From NCBI RefSeq assembly GCF_028858725.1, contig NC_084768.1, forward strand, positions 29,232,664 through 29,296,663: a stretch of DNA of 64,000 nucleotides. Direction: 5' to 3'. The stretch's first letter is position 1; every line of letters starts with the position of its first letter. Both the position numbers and the translations under genes were made by a program. The notes beneath the pieces were generated by a model. The model was not told the origin of the DNA. It searched no databases and saw only the letters and a program-made list of their open reading frames with translations. Source of the DNA: Colius striatus (Eukaryota > Chordata > Aves > Coliiformes > Coliidae). Positions 24,700 to 36,900 of this stretch are shown one piece after another.

Positions 24700-24843
24700 G
24701 ACTCAGGTGGATCCCAGCTCACATCAGCACGGGCCATTCTTTGGTCTGAGCCAAGCACAGGACTTGTGTTCCCCACTCCTTGGGGGTGTGGTGGTGGCTG
24801 GACTGGCTGGAGAGCGAGGCGATGGAGCGCTTCCAGTCGTCCT

Positions 24844-24849
24844 AATACA
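24844..24849 (+). terminator. Possible variant poly(A) signal of FAAH copy A
   Basis: AATACA, a weak but known variant, lies 145 bp after the stop, with a GT-rich stretch about 40 bp further on. I see no AATAAA soon after the stop codon, so this is the best nearby candidate. Confidence 0.35.
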
Positions 24850-26644
24850 GCATCTTTTGTTATTGGAAAGTCTGTTATCTCAGGTCTGTTTGTGTGGGGG
24901 GTTGGGGTGGGTTATAAGAACCCTCTCAGCATCCCCCAGGGAAATACAAGAACACAGCCTTTCCCTTACAAATGGGGAAACTGAGGCACGGGGACTGGAT
25001 TTGTCCAAGATGTTCAGACTCCTCCTTGCAGTGCTGTACAAAAAGGGATTTCCCCCTTCATTCTCAGCTCCCTGAGGACAAACCCCAGCGTTTTCCCTTC
25101 TGCAGACCAGCAATCTGAGGTCAAAGCTGTGCAGGCTTTGGCAAGCAGGGAGGGAGCTGGCCCGCTTCCCACAGCACAGGGCTGCTGGCACCCTGCACGC
25201 CTCGCAGGGGAACTCTGCAGTGATCGAGAACACCCGTCTCCTTCAGACACCTACCCCAGCTTTCCCCACAGCTGGGCTGTGAAACGCTTCAGCTCAGGGT
25301 TTGGCAACGTGCCAGGGGTGGGTGGCCCACCCCACAGCCTGCCCCACACCCCCTCTCCTCCCATTTCTGGAGGAGCCCATGCCAGGTTTTCCAGTGGGGT
25401 TTTCCAGCTGCTGACACTGGGATTGGCAGCACCGGCTGTTCCCAGCAGGTTTCCAAGTGTGCTCCAGAAAAAGATACCGTGATGCAAGTGTTTTCCCAGG
25501 GCAGCAATGTCACAAGCAGATTGTAACAAAGCTCTGGTGAGACTTGTGTTTGTGGGTTGTGGGTTTGTTTTTTTTTTCCATGTACTATTGTTGTTTAAAC
25601 CAAAGTCATGCAAAAGCATGGGGTCCTTTCAAGGGCTGGGCAGAGAGGTTTCTCCCAGCCAAAGAGAAAGCAGCCCCCAGGATGCTGATTCTTTATCAGC
25701 AGGCTTTGAAAACAGGAAGGAGGGAGAGGAGGAGGAATCCCAAGGCTGAATGATATGTAAAGCCAAGCCCCAGAAGAGCTTGGGTGGTTGCACATGCTCC
25801 CTGCCCACACAGAAATTGCTGGAGGAGGTTTGTCTGTGTGTACTTTAAAAGGCAAGCCTGGAGGAGCCCGTCCCAGGAGAGGCAATGCCACCTGCACCTA
25901 TGCTCCCAGAGAGCCAAGCACTGCTAACAGTTAACTAACTCTGTTAGTTTAACCCCCCTCTCCTAGGCACGGGGTTGGACAGGGTTCAGGAGTCCAAACA
26001 ACAGAGACAGCAATGGGCCTGAACTGGTAAGTGTTCCTCACTGGGAGCCCTGAGCAAAGAACCCCAGCACGTGGTGCCCACTGCCACGGGACAGTGAGCT
26101 AGGCAAGGCCAGCACTGCTGGGTGGCTTTGGGGACCTGAGCTTGCTAAAACTCAGCTGCAGGCTGCTCCCAGCCCAGCCTGGACAGAGGGAGGTCAGTGT
26201 GAATGGCAGCACTGAAGCTTAAGGCTGAGGCAGGGCAAGAAGACTCCATCCCTGCAGGCAAGGGGGAGAGGTTGGTGACATCCACATTTGGCTCGCTCTG
26301 CTCTCCATCCTGGACGACCGTGGATGATCCTTCTCACCTTTCCAGTCAGCAAACGATTCCTCTGCCTTCCTTGCTTCTTCCCTGAGCTCTCTCCCTGCTG
26401 CCACAGGAGTAATCCTGTGGTAGGTATCTCTAACAGGCAGGGTAACAAGATAGGAGCAGTATCAGTGGCTTTCAGTCCCCAAACAAGCCACCTCCTCCAG
26501 AGAGCGACGCTTACCCTGGCTGCAGCCTCCTGACAAGCTCTACTACTTCATTTCTTGGGGCAGTGCCAGCATCTCTCCAGATATGGTAACGCTGCCTGAC
26601 ATCTTGGCAATGAATTTTCAGAGACTTCTCCTGTTCCTGCCTAA
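24850..26644. other. Intergenic gap between copies A and B (left part)
   Basis: No coding relicts of FAAH seen. A near-palindrome GTTAACTAACTCTGTTAGTTTAAC lies at about 25929-25952. The remainder is unremarkable unique sequence. Confidence 0.4.
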
Positions 26645-27238
26645 ACTCATAGAATTGTTTTGGTTGGCAAAGACCGTTAAGATCATCAAGTCCAACCCCT
26701 CACCTCACATTGCCAAGCCCATCACTAACCCGTGGCCCTCAGCACTTCATCTGTGTGTCTTTTAAATATCTTCAGCTCTGGGGACTCCACCACCTCCCTG
26801 GGCCAGTGTCTGACAATCCTCTCAGGGAAGAAGCTCTTCCTCATCTGCAATCTAAACCTCCCCTGGTGCAACTTGAGGCTGTTTCCTCTTGTCCCGTCAT
26901 TTATTACTGGAGAGAAGTGACCGATCCCCACCTCGCTACAACCTGCTGTTACAGAGAGTGTTCAAGACTCCAGAGAGTGTAGTTTTAGAGAGTGATCATG
27001 TCTCCCCTCAGCCTCCTCTTCTTCAAGCTAAACAACCCCAGTTCCAGACAGTTTTCCACCCAACAAAGGGTGCATCCATCCAGGCCACAAGCAGCCAGTT
27101 TCTCCAGGAAGATACCGTGGGAAAGGGTGTTGAGGGCTTTACTAAAATCCAGGTGGCAAGGAGCAACTCTCTGGGCTGCCAAAGCTACATAGTCCAGCTC
27201 CTCTATCATGTGCTGGCTGGAAGATGGCTTAGAAACTA
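26645..27238 (-). mobile_element. CR1 LINE fragment with RT remnant, between copies A and B
   Basis: Read on the minus strand it has the RT motif DFSKALNTLSHGIFLEKLA and then jumps to LFSLKKRRLRGDM and the usual 3' tail. The middle of ORF2 is therefore missing. It lies in the A-B intergenic gap. Confidence 0.88.
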
Positions 27239-27900
27239 GAGAGCAGGTAAGAAACTGGGTTCATTAGAGAGCACTTCCAGAAAGTTCTCACCCCCTGGTC
27301 TGGGTTGCCAAAATGCTTTTCAAAGGGGCTTGGCTTGAAAATGACACAGAGCGGCCATACACCTTGAAGGCACCTTCAGATAGCTCCTTCCACAGTGCTT
27401 TCCAGAATCCTGCTTCCACCTGCGTGCTCTTGCCTCTCCTGAGCTACCCCTTATCACATAGCAGCAGTTTTCTCCCCTGCACCAGGTTTCCTGGGACAAG
27501 TAGAGCTGTTAATGAGCTCAAATGCTAATTAATTATTAGATGTGGGTATAGTAGGGAGACCCCAGACCTGGGTTTTGCAAACATTCAGCTCTGTTCCCTG
27601 TATGTAGCCAGGTACAGCTGCAGCCAGCAGCTCAGGGAGGCCCAGCCTTGGGAGACACCCCCTAAAACTCAGTGTGAGCTGAGCATACTGCTTTGCAGCC
27701 CAACCCACAATGCTTCTCAGCAGGCAGACCCTTTCAAAGTCCATGGTCTAAAAATTCCCCTCCTGGACTTTGTTAATGCAACTCTGCTTCAGAGCTGATC
27801 TTGCACAGCAGGCAGTTGCAGAGCCTGCACTCATCAGCCCTCCTTAGGAGAAGGTTTGCAGACCCAGGTGTCTGTAGCTGGACTAAAAAGGAGAGAAATC

Positions 27901-30900
27901 ATGACCCAAGAGCGACTGTGGCAGCTCCTTGAACCACTGTGGGGAGACCCTCGCGTCCTGTCAGCTCTGCTCTGCGGTTCAGCTGCAGGTGGTGCACTCC
28001 TGAGATGGCTGGGACGCAGGAAGATCCAGCAGAAGATGGAGGAGGCAAGGAGGACACGGGATTTGGCCCTGGAGAGAATGGAAAAGGCTGTTCGCAGGTT
28101 TAAGCAAGAGGTGATTTGGGGGGGAAAGTGTGTGTGGGAGGAAGGGATTGTATGTTCTGTGTACCCAAAGAAATGGGGGAGTGCTGATCAATCCTTCTTT
28201 GAGTGGTGGTTAAGGCACGTGCATGTTTTGGATCATCACCAATTTTTATGAGGGTCACCATTGACACAAGAAAACCTCTCACTGAGACAGAGTAAAGGAA
28301 GTATTTCTTCATACAGACCTGCTGAGGGAATCCTGAGGGTGAAGGATGGATGGGAGTTTGGGGCCCTTTGAACCAGATCATCACCCCAAACCTCCCTACA
28401 CCCTTTTCTCATCATTCGTCCCTACTGCCAAGGCTTTCCCCTCCCATGCTCCTTACCTCTGCCCCTTCTTAGGGACCTCTCTGCCCCATCCTCCTCACAG
28501 TACGGGGAAGGCTTCACATCCTCCACCATCTGCACATTGGCCTCTTCCTCCTGCCCATGGCCAGGTAAAGAGGAGCCTAGATTTTAGGAGGTCAGCTGCT
28601 CAGATTTGGGATGTGTCCTAAACTCACAGTAACAACCCCCTGCTGTCCTTTCCTTGGTGGGGGTTGCAAGCAGCCCACATGCTCTCTGATGTTTTTCTTT
28701 TCCCATGTTAATGATAAATGTTGTAAAGCTTCAGCTAAATTCAACACATTGTGAGTTAGAAGGGGGGTGAAGTCCTGCAGGAGGGTAAACAGAGACAGGT
28801 CAAACCTCTCTTACAAGTTCACATAACTCTTCAGTCAAGAGGCACTTTTCTGCCTGTTTTCATTCTGTTTTTAGAACCCAGACTCAGCAAATTCCCTGTC
28901 TGCAAATTCACCACTCCAGCACACACAGCACTATGTGAAAGGTCTTTATTTCCACAGGGAATGTCTTCTAAACTTCTCCATTCAAGGTCATTGCTGGGCA
29001 GTATCAGAAATGGGTATCTGCAGCCTCAACACAAACACTTTCTGTCATTTTCTCCCCTCTGCACCTAATTTCCCACCCTTTGCAGAACCCAGGCATCCAG
29101 ACAGCACATGTCCTCTCACTGACAATGGTGGAGCTGGCAGAGAAGCTGAAGGAGGGGTCTCTCTCCCCAGAAAGTGTGCTGTACTCCCACATGAGCAAAG
29201 TGAGTGCCATCTGCAGCATGGTAGAGATGCAAAGGGCAAGTAAGGAGGATCCAGGACTGAAAATTATCCCAGTGGGAAACATGGGAAGTTTATAGGTAAG
29301 GTCTGAGTAATGAATGCTGGAGGGTATCCAGAGATGCACACCAGAGCTGGTAAAAGGTCTGGGGAACAAGTGTGATGAGGAGTGGCTGAGGGAGCTGAGA
29401 GCCTGGGGAAGAGGAGGCTGAGAGGAGACTTGATCACGTGTAGTGAGGTGGGAGTCAATCTCTTCTTGCTGGCAATGAATGATAGGATGAGAGAAAATGG
29501 CCTCAAGTTGCACCAGGAGAGGTTTAGATTTGAGATTAGGAACAACTTTTTCACCAAGAGGGTTGTCAGCCCCTGTCCCAGGCTGCCCAGGGAGGTGGTG
29601 GAGTCCCCATCCCTGGAGATACTGAAAAGCCATTTAGATGTGCTGAGGGCCATGGGTTAGTGATGGGCTTGGCAGTGTGAGGGGAGTGGTTGAACTTGAT
29701 GATCTTAAAGGTCTTTTCCAAACAAAACAATGCTGTGGTTCTTGAGGGGGTTGAATTTTCAGCTTGAAAACACAATTTAAATACTGTTTCCTTCCTCTTG
29801 CCAATTCATCTGCCTTGCTGCCCTTCGCTGTTCCCGAGAGGCTTTGGAGGTGACTCGGGAAGTGAACTGTGTTACAGACTTCATTCATGGCTGTGAGGAT
29901 CAGCTCCAGGAACTGAAGCAGCAGAAGGAAAAGGGGCTGCTTTATGGCATCCCCATCAGCATTAAGGACCACATTAACTGCAAGGTACATCCATGATTCC
30001 CCTGTCTCTTGAATGGGCTAGGATATCCCATCCTCATCAGAACTGGCTAAGAGTTCCCTCAGACAAGGATGTTCCAAATACTGTGAGATCAGCAAACCTA
30101 CATTTGTTTTCTGCAGAAATTTCTAACTTGCTGTCCTGATTTCAATTGAGATAGAGTTAACTTTCCTCCTAGTAGCTGCTACTGGGCTGTGTTTTGGGTT
30201 TACACTGAAAAGAATGCTGACGACACCAGAGATGTTTTGGTTATTGCTAAACGGTGCTTGCACAAAGTCAAGGTCTTCTCAGTGGGCTGGAGGGGCACAA
30301 GGAGCTGGGAGGGAGCATGGCCAGAGCAGCTGACCTGAACTAGCCAAAGGGCTATTCCACACCATAGGGCATCATGCCCAGTAAATGGAGGGAGTTGGCA
30401 GGGAGGGAGGATCAGTGCTTGGGCATCAGTCAGCAGGTGGGGAGCAGTTGCATTGTGCAGCACTCAGAACTCTTTTTCCCCCTTTTTTTGCTTTCTCTCT
30501 CTTTTTTTGCTGTATTCCTTTTCATTACAATTGTTATTATAATGTATTTTTAATTCTTATTGCTATTATTCTGCTTTGTTTTAGTCAGTAAACTGTTCCT
30601 CTCTCAACCCATGAGTTTCCCTTTTGTTTTCCTGGTTCTCCTCCCCATCCCATTGGGGGTCAGGGAGTGAGTGAGCAGATGCCTGATGCTTAGTTCCTGG
30701 CTGGGGTTAAACCCTTTTCTCTCATCAGGTTTTCCCTGAGGTAGTCAGGCCCTGTTCTGCCTGTGAGAAAAGTTAAGTGGGAACTTTGTCCCAGGAGGCA
30801 TTAGGATGTGTATCTGTTATTGTCCCAGCTCCAAACAGCATCTTTCCCAGTACCTAAAGAGCTTTGCTTCCCATCCCCAAGGGCCACATCTCCTCTGGAG

Positions 30901-33900
30901 GGATGGTGAAGTTTCTGGGACAAGTGAAGGAAGAAGACAGCGTCATTGTCCAGGTTCTAAAGAGCCAGGGGGCAATCCCCTTTGTGAAAACCAACATCCC
31001 ACAGACAATGATAAAGTAATGACGTGTTCGCCTTCATGCAAACGCTGCGACACGTGGCTCTTGCTATCTGAGAGAGGGTGGGCCTGCATGCACCAACTCC
31101 CACCCTTGTCTAAGCTAATTGTGCACATTAATTGCCTCCTCCTTTCAATCTGAAATTATTTCTCTTCTGTTTGATGACTTAAATGCAGCTGTTCCAACAA
31201 ATCTACTTTCTGCTGATTCTACCTGCTGGGATTAACTCCACACTCATCCCTGCATGGATGCTCTATGCCGTGTGTTTGTGGTTTGCAGAGACAGAAGTGC
31301 CTCACTTACCCACTGATCTTCTCCCCAGCTACGACTGCAGCAATCCCATCTTTGGCCAGACTCTGAACCCCCTCAACCCCCAGAAGAGCCCTGGGGGCTC
31401 GTCAGGAGGGGAGGGAGCTCTGATTGCAGGGGGAGGCTCCATCCTGGGCATCGGCTCTGATGTAGCTGGCAGCATCCGCCTGCCCTCCAGCTTCTGCGGG
31501 CTCTGTGGCCTCAAACCCACCGGCAACAGGATCAGGTACATCTCAGCATCTGTCCTCTTCTTCCATCCACCTTGGACACTGCAAAGTATCCCCCATAGTG
31601 TATCAAACTTCACAACAGTGCCTGTGCTTTCCTGCAGGTTTAAGCTAGTACTCGAGCCTGCCTGTTTCCTTGTGTCAGCTGGGGCTATGGGCTCTGTTAA
31701 CCATATGGGACGACCTCCATCTGCTAACACAACAAAGGCTTTCTCAGTTTTTAATAGCCAAGGCCAGGAAGCTGAAAGCAAATACTACAGTCATCTTCTT
31801 TTCAAATGTTTTCAGCCCTTGCTTTGCTTGTAAGAGTTTTCTGTTAATCAGCAGTGGTTTGTTCACACCAGGGAAAGGAGGTGATAAAAACTATCTCTAG
31901 CCCCTAGCAGCTTACAGACCATGGAAGTCTTTGCAGCCTAGAAAGTGTGAAGTCTTTGCAGGACCTTTTGCCCTCCTAGATGTTGTCTGGGGGTAAATGA
32001 GAAGTGTGCAGCTCAGGATTGTGATATGCCTCGCAGCAAGAGCTGCTGCTCATCTGCTTCTCCCGTTATGTTTGCAGCAAGCTGGGTTGTGTTTCTCCTA
32101 TCGTAGGAATGCAGTCGGGTAAGTCCCTCCAGATGATATGTTACTCCTGTCACTTACTTTACTTCTTACACCTCCTGCTGCTGAAGTGCCAGCAAACTGT
32201 GCTTGCTCAATTATGAATCATGGCCAGTCAAAACCAGTGATCTATCAGACCAGGGCCTACCTTGTGCTGTTACCTTTCTGCACCGTTTATTCTGTTCTGG
32301 ATGGTTGCGGTAGCTGAGTCTGAGCAGAACTGAACCAAAACCCATTCAGGCAATGCAGTGTGTAGCAGTGAGAAACGTGAGATGTCCATCCCAAAAGCCT
32401 GGGATTTTTGACTGGAGATGCTTCCAGGAGACTCTGCTGGCTTCAGCTGCTGCCAGGAGGTGTTTCTGTTGGCAGGAAGGCTGCAGCCCTCACTCCCCTT
32501 GAGCGGGCCTCCTGCCTGCAGAAGCCTGGCCCAGAAGGTCAGCCTCTGTGGCTTGCCTCTGCTCTGAGACTTACAGATGGGATCTACTGGATCTCCTTGC
32601 TGATTTCTTGCACACTGCACTCGTTCCCTGTCTCTCCTCCCTGGCCTGACAAACTCTTCCATGGTTGCCCCTAGCAGTAACTATGAGAGGTCACCAGCCC
32701 CCCTGCCTGCGGTGACAGAGCCTCTGTGCTTGCAGTGACTGCCACTCTGGGGCCGATGGCGAGGGACGTGGACAGCCTGGCCCTCTGCATGAAGGCACTG
32801 CTCTGCCAGGAGATGTTCCAGCTGGACCCCACCGTGCCCCCCATCCCCTTCAATGAGGAGGTGAGGCTCAGAGACAGTCCCATGTCTCCATTTGCCAGCA
32901 GCAAAGTGAGAACTTGGGAGATTCCTATCTGGTTTCATGTCTCAAGATAGTGAGGACCATGGGGAAGAAAGTGTCCTTCAGAACAAAGGACACCTAGAGT
33001 GAGCAACCAGAAGAAGCAGCCATGCAGCAGAGTTGACAGGCCTCTCTTGGCTTGCTCTGACGAGACACGCCAGAAGCTGACCCTTCCCTGGCAATGTCCA
33101 GCACAAGCTTGTTGGCTTCCTTCTGGCCCAACCCCTAAAAAGAGCTGATTTCTACTGGAATATGCCCCTCATACCTTTAATTAGAGAGACTGATTTAACA
33201 GTCCCTGACCTAAGAAATCATTGCCCTTTGCTCTCTGCTTCTACCATCCCATCACATCTTTCTGGCTCCGACCCTAGGATCTCTCAGTTGTCCCTGGCAC
33301 CCAGGCAATACAGACCAGTCACTTACCTTAGAGGAAGAGGCCCCTGAACTCTGCCTGGAACCAGAGCATTGGATCTGTACAGGTGCTATCAGACCTGCTA
33401 CCTCAAAGCTGGGTTGTGTTCACCTGGCAGGAGGTGGTGTCAGACCACACCAAGGACCACTGCTGCAGACCTACGCTCTGGACAGCACAGCTTTCCACCA
33501 GCTCTGCTGTTCCCATTGTTCCTCCAACCCAGGAGAACTCAATTGCTGCTTCCTCAAGGCCTGGGAATGGTCCAGTCTTGTACATCCTATGCAAGTGATG
33601 GCTTCTCTTCTCACAGGTTTACACCAGTTCAAAGCCACTTCGAATTGGCTACTATGAAGGAGATGGCTACTTCCAGCCCTCACCCAGCATGAAACGGGCC
33701 GTCCAGCAGACAAGAAAGCTCCTCCAGGACGCAGGGCACACGGTGGGTTTTCATGTCTGTGGTTGCCTGGAAGCGTTATCCTGTTCCTTACAGAGTCTGG
33801 ACAAGCCACTTCCCATCTCTGCTTTTCCACCCATAGAACAGGGACCATCCCTCCCTGCACAGATCACAAAGAGGAAAGCAGATGCAAGTTTGTTTCCCAA

Positions 33901-36900
33901 ACCAATGAGATTTTACTGGCCTATGTTCCTGACAGGAGAATCACCTTCAAGTCACTCCTTTTCTAAAGCACTGTTTTTTCCATCATGTTTGGTGTTCCCA
34001 TAAATATGAAGCTCCCAACAGTTTTAGTGATCCCTCAGCTGTTAAACAGTTTGCAGGTTTCTGTGTGGGTAAGTGGGAAGGGGATTGGAGCAGTTGACCC
34101 CCCAGAGACCTCTTCTAGCACAAATGGTCCTCTGGTTCCACGAGGGGAATTTCTATATGGGAGCTGTTCCCATGATGCCAGTTATTTAAAAATACTTAGT
34201 GTTTTGAATTCCTCTCTAAAGCATGGAGGAGTGGAGCCTGTGCCAGGTTATAATATGTGTTAATGCCTTAGAGACATGGAAAGGACTGTGGGCTGATGCT
34301 GCTTACCAGGCTTCCTTTGAAAATGAGGTCTTGCTGTCTGACAGCAGCATGGAGGACCTAAGCTTCCTATTACTTCCCAATCACCTCACTGGTGAGGCAA
34401 GGAGGTTCACAAAAGGCTCTAGGAACCGTTCATCTTTATTGGCTCTTGAAAGGGGATGGTTTTCTTGCAGCTTGTTCCCTTTGCACCACCCAAGATTGAC
34501 TACATGGTAGATGAGCTGTTCACAAGAGGGCTTTTCTCGGATGGTGCTGCTCACCTGGTGGACTTCTTGTAAGTAAAACCCCCATTGTGGGCCACAAGAC
34601 TTGGCACTGCATAGCCAGTGTTTGCATCCAGAGTGTTCTTGTGGGTGCAAACCAAATAATGAGCAGCAGAGGAGCAATTTCTGGAAGGATGAACTTAGTC
34701 TGAACAGCAGCTAGTTGACAGGAGCAGTTCACACACACTGATAACACGGAAGGGTAATAAGATACCGTGTGTCAGCAGTGGTTTTATGTGTGTGATTAGT
34801 CCCTGGCATATGGGACACTTCACACATGATAGGATTTTCTGCAGAGGTGCAGTGAGTTAGCCCTGGCTAATGGCCAAACACCCAGCCACTTGTTCAAAGT
34901 GAAACAAGCTGTTTGTGACTCCGCTGCTGCAAAGCACTGCAGAGCCTCTGTGGCACTGACAACATAAGCAGTAAAGTACTTATTTGCCTAACTTTTGCAG
35001 TGAGCATTTACACTTGAACATCTAAACCCCAAGTGAGCACCTCTTGTCCAGTGTGTTGGACTGAAACAGGCAGATTTTGTCTTCTAGCAACTCCCCTCTA
35101 AGGCCAACCCTGCTTTGGAAACAGAGCTGCTGCTGCTGTAGCTCTGGCACAGATGACTTGTCCTGACTTCTCCTTCACTCTCTACCCTTCCAGAAAAGGA
35201 GACATCGTGGATCCTAATATGAAATCCCAGTTCAACACTTACAGACTTCCTGCTCTGGTGAAGAAGACCCTGGCTATCATTTTGAAACCCATAGTAAGTG
35301 TGTGGACGTGTCTTGCCCCCGTTATAGGAAATCTGCAGGCTGAGGAAGTTCCCACATGCAGGGAGTTGGCTGCTTCCCTCTGGAAGTGCTTTGCTGCTTC
35401 ATATTAACTGCCTGATGGACTTCATAGTGAAATACACTTAAACACACTTAGACTCTAAGCCCAAGCTGAGCTTATCAAGTAGGTCTGACACCTTTTTGTG
35501 GGGGTTTTGCATGGAGAGGACAAAACACGATCCATTCTTAGGAATGAGCCATCCAGCAATGGGCTCCAAGAGAGTGGGTATCATTAGCAAGGGTCTAAAC
35601 AGCATCCCCACACCCAGAAGATGCTCTCCAGGCTTGCAATGTGGTTTACAGCCTTATTGCCACGGGTTTGTTGTGTTTAAATGTAGAAATGAGTGTGGGA
35701 GTAAAAACACTTCTCTGGAAACAGTTCAGAGCTTGGCATTTTGGGCAGTGTTCTTGTCCTAGCAGATGTGGGATGGTAGCCAGTTATTGTGGCTGGGTTC
35801 TTGTACACTAACCCCAAGTTTTCCCCTTCCCTCTGAAAGTACCCACGAATCGCTCGGGATCTCAGTGCTCTCTGTGGAGTGGGGTAAGTAGCTCTGGAGA
35901 AAGGGAGGCTTGCACATGGATGTGGCCACGGGTTCACACAGGTAGATGCCAGCTTGCTGTGCAAAGCATTGTCACAGGGCTGTGCAGCACAGGCTAATGC
36001 ATGCTGCACAGTGTTATCCAGGGCTATGCAGCCAAAGAGTATTTTAAGAGCTCAAGGATCCTTGTTGTGGCAGGGCTAGGATGTGTCTGTGGAGGTCAGC
36101 ACGCAGAGATACAGGATGCTTTCCTCATCAGATGGATTGTGGTACCCAAAGCATCACATGGCAAGTTAGTTACAGAGGGTTCTGAAGCACCTGTCCTTCC
36201 AAGAGAGACAGAGACACACATCAAACTGTTAGCAAGTGAATTCAGAAGGCTGTCATGATCTTTGTCTGGGTGCTAGAGCACACAGCCACAGTGGCACACT
36301 CATAACTGAGCTCCCCAGGGGGATCAGCTGGGTGATACTACAACCTGTTCCCAGAAGCATCACGTGGTTTCTATAACAAGGGGATGTCTGTGCACTTTGT
36401 TCATTGCTTTCTGTTGCCACAGTCCCAAGCTGATTAATTCTGCTGCCTTTCCAGGTCTGCCAAAAACCTGTGGGATCAGCACGGAGCAGTGGCGGTAATG
36501 GAATGCTACTTATTCATTTATTTGTCCTTACTAAACATAGTGAGAGATCCCTAAAGTCTCTAGGCAATTGCTTTGAGCTCTGTGATGGATTTGAGCATGG
36601 GAATGGGTCATGTGGAAATAAAGTTGCCAGGTTTTTCTTTGAAAGTCCATCTTTGCAAGAAGTGGTAAGAGCTCAAGGCAATAGATGTACATGTGGAGGC
36701 TTCTGTTTGCTGGAGGAAGAAAGATTATTCTTTGCCCTGCATTTTCTAAGCAGAAATAGTATATGAACAGCCACTAAAGATGAGTCTCTTGGTGCAAATC
36801 CTTCTATTCAGATGTTACATGCTACTATCATAAGCTAAGACCATGCTTGAACTATCAAGCAGAGACCTTGGGTGACAAAAAATGTAGCTGAGAACTCTTT

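Noticed and set aside
23907-24776. 289-codon minus-strand open frame
   Set aside because: Antisense shadow over FAAH-A exons 13-15 and GC-rich introns; no recognisable protein.
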